DNA from: Deltaproteobacteria bacterium Ga0077539
GTDB taxonomy: Bacteria; Myxococcota_A; Polyangia; Polyangiales; Ga0077539
Assembly (NCBI GenBank): GCA_001465015.1
Contig: LNEO01000197.1
Coordinates: 31,937-95,936 of the forward strand
Length of the DNA stretch: 64,000 bases
Reading direction: 5' to 3'
The translations under genes and the position numbers were made by a program. Below are positions 54,737 to 63,974 of the stretch, piece after piece; position 1 is the stretch's first letter; every line of letters begins with the position of its first letter. The notes beneath the pieces were generated by a model. It was not told where the DNA came from, ran no database searches, and saw nothing but the letters and a program-made list of their open reading frames with translations.

Positions 54737-57700
54737 GTGAGGAAGTGCCCGCAGTGCAACGCAGATTGTCCGGACCACCACCGGTTTTGCCCGGAATGTG
54801 GCTTTCCGGTCGGTGCGTTGAGGACGACCGTTGGGGATCCGTTGATCGGGCGCAAGCTCGGCGGCGCGTACGTGGTTCTCGAGCACGTGGGTTCGGGTGG
54901 GATGGGCAAGGTCTATCGCGGCGAGCAGGTGGCGCTCGGCAAGACCATCGCCGTCAAGGTGATTCACCAGCACCTGATCGCTGACGAGAACGCGACCGCG
55001 CGGTTCTACACAGAGGCGCGTGCGAGCTCTCGGTTGAACCACCCCAACTCGGTGAGCGTGATCGACTTCGGCCGCACCGACGAGGGGCTGCTCTACCTCG
55101 TGATGGAGTTCTTGCGCGGCAAGGACCTCTCGCACATCTTGTGGGAAGAGGGGCCGCTGCCGATCTCCCGCGCTGTGGACATCGTTCGGCAGGTGCTCGC
55201 CGCGCTCGCCGAGGCGCACGAGCTCGGGATCATCCACCGAGACATCAAGCCCGAAAACGTGATCATCGAGCGCCTCCGCACCGGCGGAGACTCGGTCAAG
55301 GTCGTCGACTTCGGCCTCGCGAAGGTGCGCGCCGACGTCGCGCCCTCCGTCACGATGCCCGGAATCGTCTGCGGAACGCCAGACTACATGGCGCCCGAAC
55401 AGGGGCGCGGCGACCCGCCAGACACACGCAGCGACCTCTACGCCACGGGCGTGATGCTGTATCAGATTCTGACCGCGCGCCTTCCGTTCGAGGCCGACTC
55501 GCCGACGCAGGTCGTGCTGCTGCACATGACCGAGCCGGTGCCCGACCCGCGCGCGCTCAACCCGACGATTCCCGAGTCGGTCGCGAAGGTCATCTTTCGA
55601 GCGATGGAGAAGGACGCGAGCAAGCGCTTTCAGTCAGCGCTCGATTTCGCAGAGGCGCTTCAGCACGCCCTTCGCGAGAGCTCGCCGCCGATGCATCCGC
55701 GAGACACCATCGAGGCGTTCGCCTGCCCGAGCTGCAGCGCACCGCTCCCGAAGGGAGCGAAGTTTTGCAGTGAATGTGGCTATCGCATGGTGCCGACCGA
55801 CGGCACTCGAACCATCTCGCCGCAACCGCGCATGTCGATGCTCCCGTCGCAGGCGCCGAAGCCCGAGACCGTCGCTCGCTTCGTCGGTCGCGACCACGAG
55901 CTTGCCGTGCTCGAGCAGGCGCGCACTCGCGCGCTCAACAAGCAGCTCGTGCCTGTGCGCGTCACTGGCGAAACTGGCATCGGCAAGAGCCGCCTCGTTC
56001 GCGAGTTCGCGCAGCGCGCCGCGGCCAAGGGCGACCATGTCATCGTCGCCGGTCCGGACCCGTCGTGGGCCGGTGTGGCCTGGGTTCCGATCCGTCACAT
56101 CGTCCGCGAAGCGATCGGCCTCGACGCCGACAGCAACCCGACCGACTGGCTGAAGAAGCACTCCAGCTCCAAGGAGGTCGACGCCGCTGTCCGCGCTGGG
56201 TTCATCGAGCTCTTCGGTGAAGGAGCTTCGCAGCTCGACGGTCGCGCCCGTCGACAAGCGGTCGCGCACACCATGGCGTATGCCCTGCGCGCCGCGTCGC
56301 AGCGCGCGAAGTCGGGCCTGTGCATGGTGATCGTCGAGCAGCTTCATCGCGTCGACACCGCGTCGGGCGCGGTGCTGGCGCTGATCACAAACATGACCTT
56401 CAACGCCCCGTTGCTCTTGCTCTCGACGCACCTTCCGCGCGTCGAGCCGCGCTGGCGCGACGGTGAGGTCCTGGTGCTTCCCGGACTGACCGCCTCGCAA
56501 GCGCAGTCTGTCGCAGAGTCGTTGCTCGGCGATTGGTACGCGGCCCCGTCTTTCGATGGCGCCTCGATCCTGCCGCTGTTGGTCGATCAGACTTCTCGTT
56601 GGCTCTTCGAGGGCGGCGGACAGCCGGCCTCCCGCGTGGTCGATGTCGTCGCGTCACGCTTCGACCGTCTCCCGCCTGTCGCACGCAAAGTGCTCCAGGT
56701 TCTGGCGCTCGTCGGCGAGGCGAGCCCTGCGCGCGTCGAGTCCATCATCGGAGAGTCGGTGGACGAGCAGACGTGGCGGACGCTCTCGTCGAGGTGGTGG
56801 ATCACCGACAACAAGGGGACGCTCTCGATCGCGCACGAGCTGATCCGGGACGTCGTCGAATCCGCCACGAGCGCCGCGGTCCGCGCGGACATCGCGCGGC
56901 GCGTGCTCGACGAAGACGCCCAGCTCGCGCTCGAAGTGCGCGCGCTCCTCGCGGCGCAGGCGGACGAAGCCGCGCAGGCGCTTCTTCTGCTCGAGACCGT
57001 TGCAGATCGGGCCAACGCCAGGGGCGACGAGCTCGGCGCCGTGCTCGCCCTTCGACGAGGCCTCGAGAGAGCTCGCCTCGAGCTTCACCGAGGAGAAATC
57101 GACGATCCCGAGCGAGCCATGACGATCTTCGCTCGAAAGCTCGGCGACGCCCTCGCGCGCGCCGGTGAGGTCGCAGAAGCCGAAGGCGTGCTGCGCGAGG
57201 CGCTCGAGCTCGCGCCCCGCGGCAGCCAAGACTCCATTCGACTGCAGCTCGTCCTCGCGCGCGCGCTGTTCGGTCGCGGTCGCGTCTCCGAGGCCACCCG
57301 CGTCGCGGACGACGCGATGCGCGTCGCGCGCAAGCTCAACGCCCATGCGCTCACGGCGGAGCTCTGCCAGCTCCGCGCCGATTTCGACAGCAATCAGGGC
57401 GTCCACAGCGAGGCCATCGCGCAGCTCCGCGCCGCCGACGCAGCGCTCGAGGAGCTCGAGCGAAGCAGCCACGACCCCCGAAGCGTCGCGAAGAACCGGA
57501 TCGAGGTCTGGCTCAGGCTCGCCAAGGCGCTCGTCGCCGCAGGTCAGAGCTCCGGCGCCGAAAGCCCGCTTACCGAAGCGATCTCCGCCGCGCACCGAGC
57601 CGGGCTCTTCTCGGACCTGGCTCGTTGCGAGGCCGTTCGCGGAGAAATCGCTGCACAACAGGGCGATTTCGAAGCAGCCGAAGGTCTGTTTCGTCGCGCT

Positions 57701-57805
57701 GAAGACACCGCGATGGGCTGCGGGGACATCGCGGCGGCTCAGCAGTTTCGCGAAGCCGCCGAGCGATTGCGAAAAGGCGGCACCAACGCGACGAGCGAGC
57801 CTTGA
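54737..57805 (+). CDS. Serine/threonine kinase with two zinc ribbons, AAA module and TPR tail
   Basis: A 1022-residue cytosolic regulator from GTG 54737. It opens with a zinc ribbon (CPQCNADCPDHHRFCPECG). The kinase (about 40-300) is complete: GSGGMGKVYRG, the Lys in IAVKVIH, HRDIKPENV near 165, VVDFGLAK near 190 and GTPDYMAPE. A second zinc ribbon follows (CPSCSAPLPKGAKFCSECG, near 330), then an AAA_16-type ATPase with Walker A TGETGIGKSRLV near 410. Its Walker B is atypical (VIVEQLHRVD, without the usual Asp-Asp). The C-terminal 350 residues are TPR-like. This fits the myxobacterial kinase-ATPase signalling proteins. The end overlaps a candidate rpsT promoter. Confidence 0.88.
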   Translation: MRKCPQCNADCPDHHRFCPECGFPVGALRTTVGDPLIGRKLGGAYVVLEHVGSGGMGKVYRGEQVALGKTIAVKVIHQHLIADENATARFYTEARASSRLNHPNSVSVIDFGRTDEGLLYLVMEFLRGKDLSHILWEEGPLPISRAVDIVRQVLAALAEAHELGIIHRDIKPENVIIERLRTGGDSVKVVDFGLAKVRADVAPSVTMPGIVCGTPDYMAPEQGRGDPPDTRSDLYATGVMLYQILTARLPFEADSPTQVVLLHMTEPVPDPRALNPTIPESVAKVIFRAMEKDASKRFQSALDFAEALQHALRESSPPMHPRDTIEAFACPSCSAPLPKGAKFCSECGYRMVPTDGTRTISPQPRMSMLPSQAPKPETVARFVGRDHELAVLEQARTRALNKQLVPVRVTGETGIGKSRLVREFAQRAAAKGDHVIVAGPDPSWAGVAWVPIRHIVREAIGLDADSNPTDWLKKHSSSKEVDAAVRAGFIELFGEGASQLDGRARRQAVAHTMAYALRAASQRAKSGLCMVIVEQLHRVDTASGAVLALITNMTFNAPLLLLSTHLPRVEPRWRDGEVLVLPGLTASQAQSVAESLLGDWYAAPSFDGASILPLLVDQTSRWLFEGGGQPASRVVDVVASRFDRLPPVARKVLQVLALVGEASPARVESIIGESVDEQTWRTLSSRWWITDNKGTLSIAHELIRDVVESATSAAVRADIARRVLDEDAQLALEVRALLAAQADEAAQALLLLETVADRANARGDELGAVLALRRGLERARLELHRGEIDDPERAMTIFARKLGDALARAGEVAEAEGVLREALELAPRGSQDSIRLQLVLARALFGRGRVSEATRVADDAMRVARKLNAHALTAELCQLRADFDSNQGVHSEAIAQLRAADAALEELERSSHDPRSVAKNRIEVWLRLAKALVAAGQSSGAESPLTEAISAAHRAGLFSDLARCEAVRGEIAAQQGDFEAAEGLFRRAEDTAMGCGDIAAAQQFREAAERLRKGGTNATSEP

Positions 57806-57830
57806 CGCAGGGCCGCGGGTCGGGTAACCC
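57802..57830 (+). promoter_or_regulatory. Possible rpsT promoter
   Basis: TTGACG (57802-57807) and TAACCC (57825-57830) are 17 bases apart. The -35 covers the stop of the kinase gene; about 48 bases lie from the -10 element to the GTG. The -10 match is poor. Confidence 0.3.
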
Positions 57831-57878
57831 TCCGCGCCCCGTTACTGTCACTGTTTCGTTGTCTCAGGAGTCCGACTC

Positions 57879-58148
57879 GTGGCTAATCATCCGTCTGCCG
57901 ACAAGCGTAACCGCCAGCGAATCAAGCGCACGCTCCGTAACCGTAGCGCGAAGACCGCCGTTCGTGGCGTTGTGAAGCAGGTCCGCGCGGCCGTCGCCAA
58001 CGGCGACAAGAACGCGGCTTCGACCGCACTCGCTTCGGCCACTTCGGCGCTCGACGCCGCGGTGACCAAGGGAGTGATGCATCGCAAGACCGCCGCTCGT
58101 TCGATCTCGCGCCTCACCAAGGCCGTTCAGGGCGCCAAGAAGGCCTGA
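57879..58148 (+). CDS. rpsT: 30S ribosomal protein S20
   Basis: An 89-residue ribosomal protein that binds 16S rRNA early in 30S assembly. Starts at GTG 57879 after CAGGAG (MANHPSADKRNRQRIKRTLR), and contains NRSAKTAVRGVVKQVR and a basic C-terminal helix (RKTAARSISRLTKAV). Length and sequence match the family. It is probably monocistronic. Confidence 0.96.
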   Translation: MANHPSADKRNRQRIKRTLRNRSAKTAVRGVVKQVRAAVANGDKNAASTALASATSALDAAVTKGVMHRKTAARSISRLTKAVQGAKKA

Positions 58149-58191
58149 ATCGCAGCGCGGTCGTCGGGGGCTCGAACTCCTCGTCTGCCGC

Positions 58192-59322
58192 TCACCTCGA
58201 GGCGGCGAGGGCGGGTCTCGTCGCGAACAGCTCGACGACGAACCACTGTTCGTTCACGACGCCCGTTCGCTCGGCGCCTTCGACCCGAGAGCCGCCTCTC
58301 GTGATCGCGATGGCGACTGAATCGAGCGCAGGTTCGTAGCGCACTCGGCGATGCGAGGGGCTCTGTTCGAGGCGCTCGAACGCTGCTTCGAGCGTCGGCG
58401 CCGTGACGATGTTCTCTGCGACCCGCTCGGCGCGTATGCCTTGTGCTGCGAGCCGCGCGTCTGGCTCGTCGCCCGGCGCGACGACGTGCGCGACGGTCTG
58501 TCGCGCCGAGCGTTCGCGGGCTCGCTCCTCGGCGAGCGCTCCGAGAAGCGGCGCCGCACGGAGCGCGCTGAACCCTGCGCGGACCCGGCGGCGATTGAGC
58601 TCGATGAGCCATGTTCGGGCGTCGGCGATGACGACGGGGCTCGATGGGGCGTTGCCGGCCGGTGAGGGGGAGGGGGCTGCGACGTTCGGCGCGACCTCGA
58701 CCGAGCGCTGCGCCCACGGACGCGGGCCGTCTCCCGCGTCGAGAACGAGCTGAACGCGCCAGGCGCCGGGCTCGGCAGCGCGAATCAGCTGATCGAGGCG
58801 TGTTGAAAACGTGTGTCCAGATGGAGACAGCGCCACGACCTGCGCTCCTCGGAGGGCCGACGCAGGCAGCGCCACGCTTGGCTCGACGCGAGCCTCGATG
58901 AAGCTCGCTCCCTCGCGCTGGATCGCCCGCAGCCCGAGCGCTGCCACCCGAGGAACGACGAGCACCGCGCACATCGCCGCGTCGCACGCGAGCGGCGACA
59001 CGAGACAGGTCGCCCGAGCGAGGCGTTGCTCGAACAGCCACCGCTCGGCGAGCGTGAGCGACGCCGCGCGAGCGCCCCGACCGACCCACAGCCGCACCGA
59101 CGGCGCAGCAACGCCGCTCTGTTCGACGACGTCCCTCGATCGGACCGTCGATCGATCGGTCAGCGCCGCGCGCGCTGCCCGCTCGAGGCGCGGGTCCACG
59201 GAGCACTGTTGTTCGAGAGGCTGCGCGTCGACGGCGCGAGCGAGCAGCGTCGTCGATGCGACCGTGCCGAAGACGAGCGTTGCGACCGAACGGCGCACGA
59301 CGGCACTACACACGATGGACAA
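58192..59322 (-). CDS. Secreted CAP-domain (SCP/PR1) protein
   Basis: A 376-residue exported protein with a signal peptide (SVATLVFGTVASTTLLARAV, cleavage near AQPL). The N-terminal half is unrecognised, with several Cys residues. The C-terminal 150 residues form a CAP-like domain: ARTWLIELNRRRVRAGFSAL, LLGALAEERARERSA, VAENIVTAPTLEAAFERLEQ and SHRRVRYEPALDSVAIAI. The typical His/Glu ligands are partly present. Function unknown; bacterial CAP proteins are often cell-wall associated. Confidence 0.75.
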   Translation of the reverse strand: MSIVCSAVVRRSVATLVFGTVASTTLLARAVDAQPLEQQCSVDPRLERAARAALTDRSTVRSRDVVEQSGVAAPSVRLWVGRGARAASLTLAERWLFEQRLARATCLVSPLACDAAMCAVLVVPRVAALGLRAIQREGASFIEARVEPSVALPASALRGAQVVALSPSGHTFSTRLDQLIRAAEPGAWRVQLVLDAGDGPRPWAQRSVEVAPNVAAPSPSPAGNAPSSPVVIADARTWLIELNRRRVRAGFSALRAAPLLGALAEERARERSARQTVAHVVAPGDEPDARLAAQGIRAERVAENIVTAPTLEAAFERLEQSPSHRRVRYEPALDSVAIAITRGGSRVEGAERTGVVNEQWFVVELFATRPALAASR

Positions 59323-59461
59323 AATCGCCGCGAGTTATCGGCGACTTCTTGCTCGGCGCTCGTCAGCGTCGACGGATCGCACGACGAGTTTGCTCCGCGC
59401 CACCGCAAAAGCGTAACGTCGGGCAATCAACCACCGCTCGGATCAGTCGAGGAGTATCCCC

Positions 59462-60451
59462 GTGAAAAAGTGCATTCGCGTCCTTGCTCTCGCGGGCGCT
59501 GCGTCGCTCGTGACCCCTGCCGCTCTCGCGCAGAGCGCTTCATCGGCCGGAGCCCCAGCGCCGACCCAAGGCGCAGCCGACCCCGCTGCGACGAGCACCA
59601 CGAGCACTCCGAGCGCGCCGGCCACGGATGGTACGGCGAACAACGCGATGTCCGACAACGCGCGGCTCAACGCGGCTGCGACCAACCCGGACAACCTCCC
59701 CGCTGGCGATCCCAACCGCATGCTCATGCGCGAGGTGGGCGCGACCTACAGCCTCGGATGGCGCTTCTGGTACCAGAGCGTTCCTGGGTTCATCGTCGGG
59801 CTCTTCGCGAAGGTGCTCGACGGCTGGGGAGGAGGCGGCGGCGTGGCGACCGGGCCTGAGTTCGTCTATCGCAACGGCGCGGTCGAGATCATGCTCGGCC
59901 TGCAATACGCTGGCTACTACGCGGGCTACGGCACGTTGCACGGACTCAACGAGCCGGTCACCGCGGCCGAGCAGCTGAAAGTCGACCTCTGGTCGATCCA
60001 GCTCACGTCCCACTTCATGTACGGGATCCGAGCGAATCGCTTCTTCGAGTTTCAGATCGGCGCGGGGATCGGCGCCGGTGGCATGGGTGGCACGCTCAAC
60101 CGCTACCAGGCGTACCCGATCGGGGATGGCCGCTTCGCCGCATGCGCGCAGAACTCCGCGAACTCGATGGCGCCCGGCATGATGGCCGCGAGCGACTCGG
60201 AGCCCTGCAACCAGCGCGTCAACAATCACTTCGCGATGAACGTCGACGCGCAGGGCCGCGGCACCGGCGGATACGCCGAGAACAACTGGGTCGGGACGGG
60301 AGGCGGCTTCGTTCCGCTGATCATTCCGTGGCTGTCGTTGCCGCACATGGCGTTTCACATTCGCCCGCACCGCAACTTCGACTTTCGTATCGAAGGCGGC
60401 TACTCGTTGATCGGCTTCTACGGCGGCGGAACAGCGCACTACGTGTTCTGA
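59462..60451 (+). CDS. Secreted probable outer-membrane beta-barrel protein
   Basis: A 329-residue exported protein from GTG 59462 after GAGGAG. The signal peptide KKCIRVLALAGAASLVTPAALA is followed by an Ala/Thr/Ser-rich linker (STTSTPSAPATDGTANNA). The rest has alternating aromatic strands (AVEIMLGLQYAGYYAGYG; SIQLTSHFMYGIRANRFFEF; NFDFRIEGGYSLIGFYGG) and ends in YVF, the terminal aromatic typical of outer-membrane barrels. No family name. The divergent neighbour is the CAP-domain gene. Confidence 0.7.
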   Translation: MKKCIRVLALAGAASLVTPAALAQSASSAGAPAPTQGAADPAATSTTSTPSAPATDGTANNAMSDNARLNAAATNPDNLPAGDPNRMLMREVGATYSLGWRFWYQSVPGFIVGLFAKVLDGWGGGGGVATGPEFVYRNGAVEIMLGLQYAGYYAGYGTLHGLNEPVTAAEQLKVDLWSIQLTSHFMYGIRANRFFEFQIGAGIGAGGMGGTLNRYQAYPIGDGRFAACAQNSANSMAPGMMAASDSEPCNQRVNNHFAMNVDAQGRGTGGYAENNWVGTGGGFVPLIIPWLSLPHMAFHIRPHRNFDFRIEGGYSLIGFYGGGTAHYVF

Positions 60452-60764
60452 GCGACTCGCTTCGGGGGGGTCGACTCATCGGGTGGGACGGGCGAGAGGT
60501 GCGCGGCGCACGCTCGGCGTTCTGACAACCGTGTGCTGGGCGCTCTGCGGTCTGTTGCGCGGCGCAGCGACAGCGATGTCAGACTTCGCGAGGCGACCGG
60601 GGCGAGGCGCGGCGGCCACGGCGGCGCGAATCCGCGGTTTCTCCGCAGGATCAACGCCGACGTCCGAGACCCACCCCGCTCGGCACGATGGTTGCGAAGG
60701 ATAGCATCCGGTCGCTTCCCGACCCGGTCACCCACCGGTGAGGCTGAGAGTGGCGGCTCTCTCC

Positions 60765-61073
60765 TCACGAAACGGGCGCTTGCTTCGCTTCGCTCCTTGG
60801 ATCTGCGCTTTCTTCGAGCGCTCTCTTGCTCCTCGCTTCCTTTGATCGAAGGGCCCTTCGATCCGCTTCGCTCAACTTCTTCGAATGCTTGTGAGTGTTC
60901 TCTTCGTAGCCTGACTTCACCGATCGTTCTCGTCCAGCCGGTGAACTTACGAGTGTAGGCCTTTTGTTCCTTCGGTGAAACGCCCGACGGCGTCTGACGC
61001 TTCCCGTAAGATCCTTCAACGGCTGGGTGTGTGACAGCAACGTCCCACCCGGCCGTTGGCCTTTCTCCGCCAC
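60765..61073 (-). CDS. Candidate small basic protein in the low-GC island
   Basis: A 102-residue ORF with a GTG start at 61073 and GAGG nine bases upstream. The C-terminal half is Lys/Arg/Glu-rich and helix-like (YEENTHKHSKKLSEADRRAL; RSKEARSKRALEES). Codon usage is unlike the GC-rich neighbours. A second ORF in another minus frame covers the same bases and also reads plausibly near its centre, so one frame may be a shadow or the locus may be frameshifted. Low confidence. Confidence 0.25.
   Translation of the reverse strand: MAEKGQRPGGTLLSHTQPLKDLTGSVRRRRAFHRRNKRPTLVSSPAGRERSVKSGYEENTHKHSKKLSEADRRALRSKEARSKRALEESADPRSEAKQAPVS
60844..60863. repeat. Perfect 20-bp palindrome
   Basis: GATCGAAGGGCCCTTCGATC is its own reverse complement and sits in the low-GC island. 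It could form a hairpin in RNA or bind a dimeric protein. Confidence 0.85.
61017..61058 (+). terminator. Strong stem-loop followed by a pyrimidine tract
   Basis: CAACGGCTGGGTG pairs with CACCCGGCCGTTG over 13 positions (one G-U wobble), loop 16 bases, followed by GCCTTTCT. This looks terminator-like on the plus strand, though no plus-strand gene ends just before it except the barrel gene 565 bases upstream. Confidence 0.45.
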
Positions 61074-61119
61074 TCAACGGCCTCGATTCGTGGCTGATTG
61101 GGGTATCCTCCCCCCCATC

Positions 61120-61524
61120 GTGACAGCAGCGTCGCAGTTTCGATTCGCGCTCGCGCTCCTCGCCGGCCTCCTCGTTGGATGTGCCAACCACGGCGAGCAG
61201 CTCGCGCGCGCCGAAGCCCATTTTCAGCAGAACCGCTATCGGACTGCCCTGTCGAACCTCGAAGACCTCGAGATGCACCGGGCTGGCCTGTCAGCAGGTG
61301 AGCGTGTTCGCTACGACATTGCCCGCGGAATGGCGCATCTCCGGCTCGAGCAGCCCCTCCACGCCCGCTACTGGCTCGCGCTCGCGCGCGAAGAGGCTGC
61401 CAACGACCCGACCGCGCTCACCCGCGCCATGCGCGACGAGATCGAGCGCGTCATCGTGGTCACCGACCACCTCGCGCAGCTCAACCCGCCGTCGGACGCA
61501 GCCGTCGGCGACGCGTCGCGCTGA
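61120..61524 (+). CDS. TPR-like lipoprotein
   Basis: A 134-residue lipoprotein from GTG 61120. The signal FRFALALLAGLLVGCANHGE has lipobox LVGC. The rest is a short pair or trio of helices (QLARAEAHFQQNRYRTALSN and VRYDIARGMAHLRLEQPLHA) with TPR-like spacing. It may be an outer-membrane assembly or scaffold component. The track ORF start at 61027 adds residues without signal character. Confidence 0.65.
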   Translation: MTAASQFRFALALLAGLLVGCANHGEQLARAEAHFQQNRYRTALSNLEDLEMHRAGLSAGERVRYDIARGMAHLRLEQPLHARYWLALAREEAANDPTALTRAMRDEIERVIVVTDHLAQLNPPSDAAVGDASR

Positions 61525-61574
61525 GCGCTCCGCAGTCGGTCGGCTCCTCCCCGGCAAGCCCAGTTCGAACGCGC

Positions 61575-61594
61575 CTACGACGCCCCTGTCGTAG
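61575..61594. terminator. Short hairpin between convergent genes
   Basis: CTACGAC and GTCGTAG form a perfect seven-pair stem around GCCCCT, between the lipoprotein and DUF465 stops. Confidence 0.45.
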
Positions 61595-61780
61595 TCAGCT
61601 CGAGATTTGATCCTTGAGGATCAGCTTCTGCTTCTTCAACTGCGAGAGCTCGATCTGCTCGGTGGGTGTCAAAAACGCGCGACGTCTCAGCTCGTCGACG
61701 CGCTTGTCGAGGCGGGCTTTCTCCGCCTTGACGTCTCGACCCGTCGACTTCCCAACTGCCAACTCGTTCTGCCTGGCCAT
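61595..61780 (-). CDS. DUF465 (YdcH-like) small protein
   Basis: A 61-residue protein. I placed the start at ATG 61780 with AAGGAG upstream; the track adds 32 residues. The C-terminal ELRRRAFLTPTEQIELSQLK and KQKLILKDQI match the DUF465 two-helix hairpin pattern. Role unknown. It is downstream of acsA with a 229-base gap that holds a candidate promoter. Confidence 0.75.
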   Translation of the reverse strand: MARQNELAVGKSTGRDVKAEKARLDKRVDELRRRAFLTPTEQIELSQLKKQKLILKDQISS

Positions 61781-61848
61781 CGGTCGCACTCCTTCGGGTG
61801 ACTGCTCCGCGCTCCTCAGAAATTTGTTGTCGCGGACGCGCTCGTGAT

Positions 61849-61878
61849 TGCACCGAAGGTCGCGTGGCTCGGTCAAGT
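61849..61878 (-). promoter_or_regulatory. Possible promoter of the DUF465 gene
   Basis: On the minus strand TTGACC (61878-61873) and TGCAAT (61854-61849) are 18 bases apart, about 70 bases before the ATG. The -35 is the same hexamer as in the ATP synthase candidate. Confidence 0.3.
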
Positions 61879-62009
61879 GGTGTCCCCCGTGACACGAGCG
61901 TTTTGTGCAGCCGATGTATGCCTACGGGCGCAGATCGAATCGGGAGCTCCTGGGATCGCCGGCGGAGTCTCTCGCCGAACTCGCTCGCGATTTTCGATTC
62001 GGCGCGCGC

Positions 62010-63974
62010 TCACTCTTCCGGTTCGGCCGTGAGCCTCGCGACGACCGAGAGGTCCTCGAGCGTCGTGGTGTCGCCCGTGACCTGGCCGTTCGACGCGATC
62101 TCTTTGAGCAGCCGGCGCATGATCTTGCCCGATCGTGTCTTCGGCAGCGCGTCGGCGAAGCGGATCACGTCGGGCCTCGCGAAGCGCCCGATCTCTTTCG
62201 CGACCTGCTCTGCGAGGTCTTGCTTGAGCTGCGGCGTCGCTTGATTACCTGGGCGCAGCGTGACGAAGGCGCACAGCGCTTGCCCTTTCATCTCGTCGGG
62301 ACGACCGACGACCGCGGCCTCGGCGACCGCTCGATGTGCGACGAGGGCGCTCTCGATCTCGGCGGTCCCGAGTCGATGACCGGCGACGTTCACCACGTCG
62401 TCGACGCGGCCCATGATCCAGAAGTAGCCGTCCTCATCACGGCGGGCGCCGTCGCCCGTGAAGTAAATGCCGCCTTCGGAGCCGCCGATCTCGGCCCAGT
62501 ACTGATTCACGTACCGGTCGTGATCGCCGTAGACCGTTCGAAGCATCGACGGCCACGGTCGCTTGAGCACGAGATAGCCGCCCTCGTTGGGCGCGCAGCT
62601 CGTTCCGTCCTTGCGAACGACGTCCGGAACGACGCCGAAGAACGGCACTGTCACGCTTCCCGGCTTCGTCGGAATCGCGCCCGGCAGCGGCGAAATCATC
62701 ACCGCTCCCGTCTCGGTCTGCCACCACGTGTCGACGATCGGGCAGCGCCCGTTGCCGATCACGCGCTGGTACCACATCCACGCCTCGGGGTTGATCGGCT
62801 CGCCCACGGTCCCGAGCAGTCGCAGGCCCGAGAGATCGTGCTTCATCGGCCACTGCTCGCCCCATCGCATGAACGCGCGGATCGCTGTCGGCGCGGTGTA
62901 GAAGATCGTCACGCCCCATCGCTCGCAGATGGACCAGAGCCGGCCGCGATCCGGGTAGTCGGGCGCTCCTTCGTACATCACCACCGTGGCGCCGTTGAGC
63001 AACGGCCCGTACACGACGTAGCTGTGTCCGGTGATCCAGCCGACGTCGGCCGTGCAGAAGTACGTGTCGTTCTCGTGCAGATCGAAGATGTACTTGTGCG
63101 TGATCGCGGTCGCGACCATGTACCCGCCCGTGGTGTGGACCACGCCCTTCGGTTTGCCCGTCGTCCCCGAGGTGTAGAGGATGAACAGCGGCTGCTCGGA
63201 GTCGACGGGCAGCGGAGCGCTCGACGCGTTCACCGCCTGAACGACTTCGTGCCAGTAGTGATCGCGGCCGGGCTCCATCGAGACGGGCTCGGCGGTGCGC
63301 TTGTACACGACGACGTGTCGAACGGAGGGGCACTGCGCGACCGCTTTGTCGACGATGCTCTTCAGCGGGATGACCTGACCGCGTCGATACGCTCCGTCGC
63401 AGGTGACCACGATGGAGGCCTTGGCGTCGTTGACGCGATCGCGAAGCGCGTCCGCGGCGAAGCCTCCGAAGATGACGGTGTGGACCGCGCCGATGCGGGC
63501 GCACGCGAGCATCGCGACGGCGATCTCGGGCACCATCCCCATGTAGATCGCCACGCGATCGCCGGTGCGAACGCCGAGCTTTCGCAGGACGTTCGCGAAC
63601 AGGCACACCTCGCGATGGAGCTGCTGGTAGGTGAGCGTGCGGGTCTCGCCAAACTCGCCCTCCCAGAGGATCGCGGCCTTGTTGCGGCGCAGCGACTGGG
63701 CGTGGCGATCGACCGCGTTGTACGTGATGTTCGTGCTGCCTCCGACGAACCACCGCGCGTCGGGCGGATCCCACTGCAGCACGTCTCGCGGCTGCGAAAA
63801 CCAGTGAAATCCCCGCGCCATGTCCATCCAGAACCCTTCAGGGTCTTGGACGCTCTTGTCGTAGAGCTCGCGGTACTGCTCGAAGCTGCGGACGTGCGCC
63901 CGCGTCGCGAACTCTTCGTCCGGCGGAAACACACGGGACTCTTTGAGGAGGCTCTCGATCGATTGCTGCGACAT
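62010..63974 (-). CDS. acsA: Acetyl-CoA synthetase
   Basis: Converts acetate, ATP and CoA to acetyl-CoA through acetyl-AMP; cytosolic, used for acetate assimilation. 654 residues from ATG 63974. The N-terminus has [20 protein letters not shown], the ATP-binding loop is [15 protein letters not shown] and the acyl-substrate region is DTWWQTETG. The C-terminal domain holds [20 protein letters not shown] and the acetylatable lysine motif [11 protein letters not shown]. Length matches the family. Only 26 bases of upstream sequence are in the window. Confidence 0.96.
   Translation of the reverse strand: MSQQSIESLLKESRVFPPDEEFATRAHVRSFEQYRELYDKSVQDPEGFWMDMARGFHWFSQPRDVLQWDPPDARWFVGGSTNITYNAVDRHAQSLRRNKAAILWEGEFGETRTLTYQQLHREVCLFANVLRKLGVRTGDRVAIYMGMVPEIAVAMLACARIGAVHTVIFGGFAADALRDRVNDAKASIVVTCDGAYRRGQVIPLKSIVDKAVAQCPSVRHVVVYKRTAEPVSMEPGRDHYWHEVVQAVNASSAPLPVDSEQPLFILYTSGTTGKPKGVVHTTGGYMVATAITHKYIFDLHENDTYFCTADVGWITGHSYVVYGPLLNGATVVMYEGAPDYPDRGRLWSICERWGVTIFYTAPTAIRAFMRWGEQWPMKHDLSGLRLLGTVGEPINPEAWMWYQRVIGNGRCPIVDTWWQTETGAVMISPLPGAIPTKPGSVTVPFFGVVPDVVRKDGTSCAPNEGGYLVLKRPWPSMLRTVYGDHDRYVNQYWAEIGGSEGGIYFTGDGARRDEDGYFWIMGRVDDVVNVAGHRLGTAEIESALVAHRAVAEAAVVGRPDEMKGQALCAFVTLRPGNQATPQLKQDLAEQVAKEIGRFARPDVIRFADALPKTRSGKIMRRLLKEIASNGQVTGDTTTLEDLSVVARLTAEPEE

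Larger units (their letters stand above)
60452..61119. other. Lower-GC intergenic island with hairpins
   Basis: A 668-base stretch with no confident gene. GC falls to about 50-53% around 60840-60960, well below the neighbours. It contains a polypyrimidine plus strand (about 60775-60845), the perfect 20-base palindrome GATCGAAGGGCCCTTCGATC (60844-60863), a small ACGCC-CGAC-GGCGT hairpin near 60990, and a 13-pair hairpin at 61017-61058 followed by a pyrimidine tract. A 102-codon minus-strand ORF lies inside it. This could be a structured RNA or decayed gene. Confidence 0.6.

Noticed and set aside
60439-61278. 279-codon minus-strand ORF in the low-GC island
   Set aside because: It overlaps neighbouring genes at both ends and has no start context. 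A short internal stretch reads well, but not enough to call a gene.
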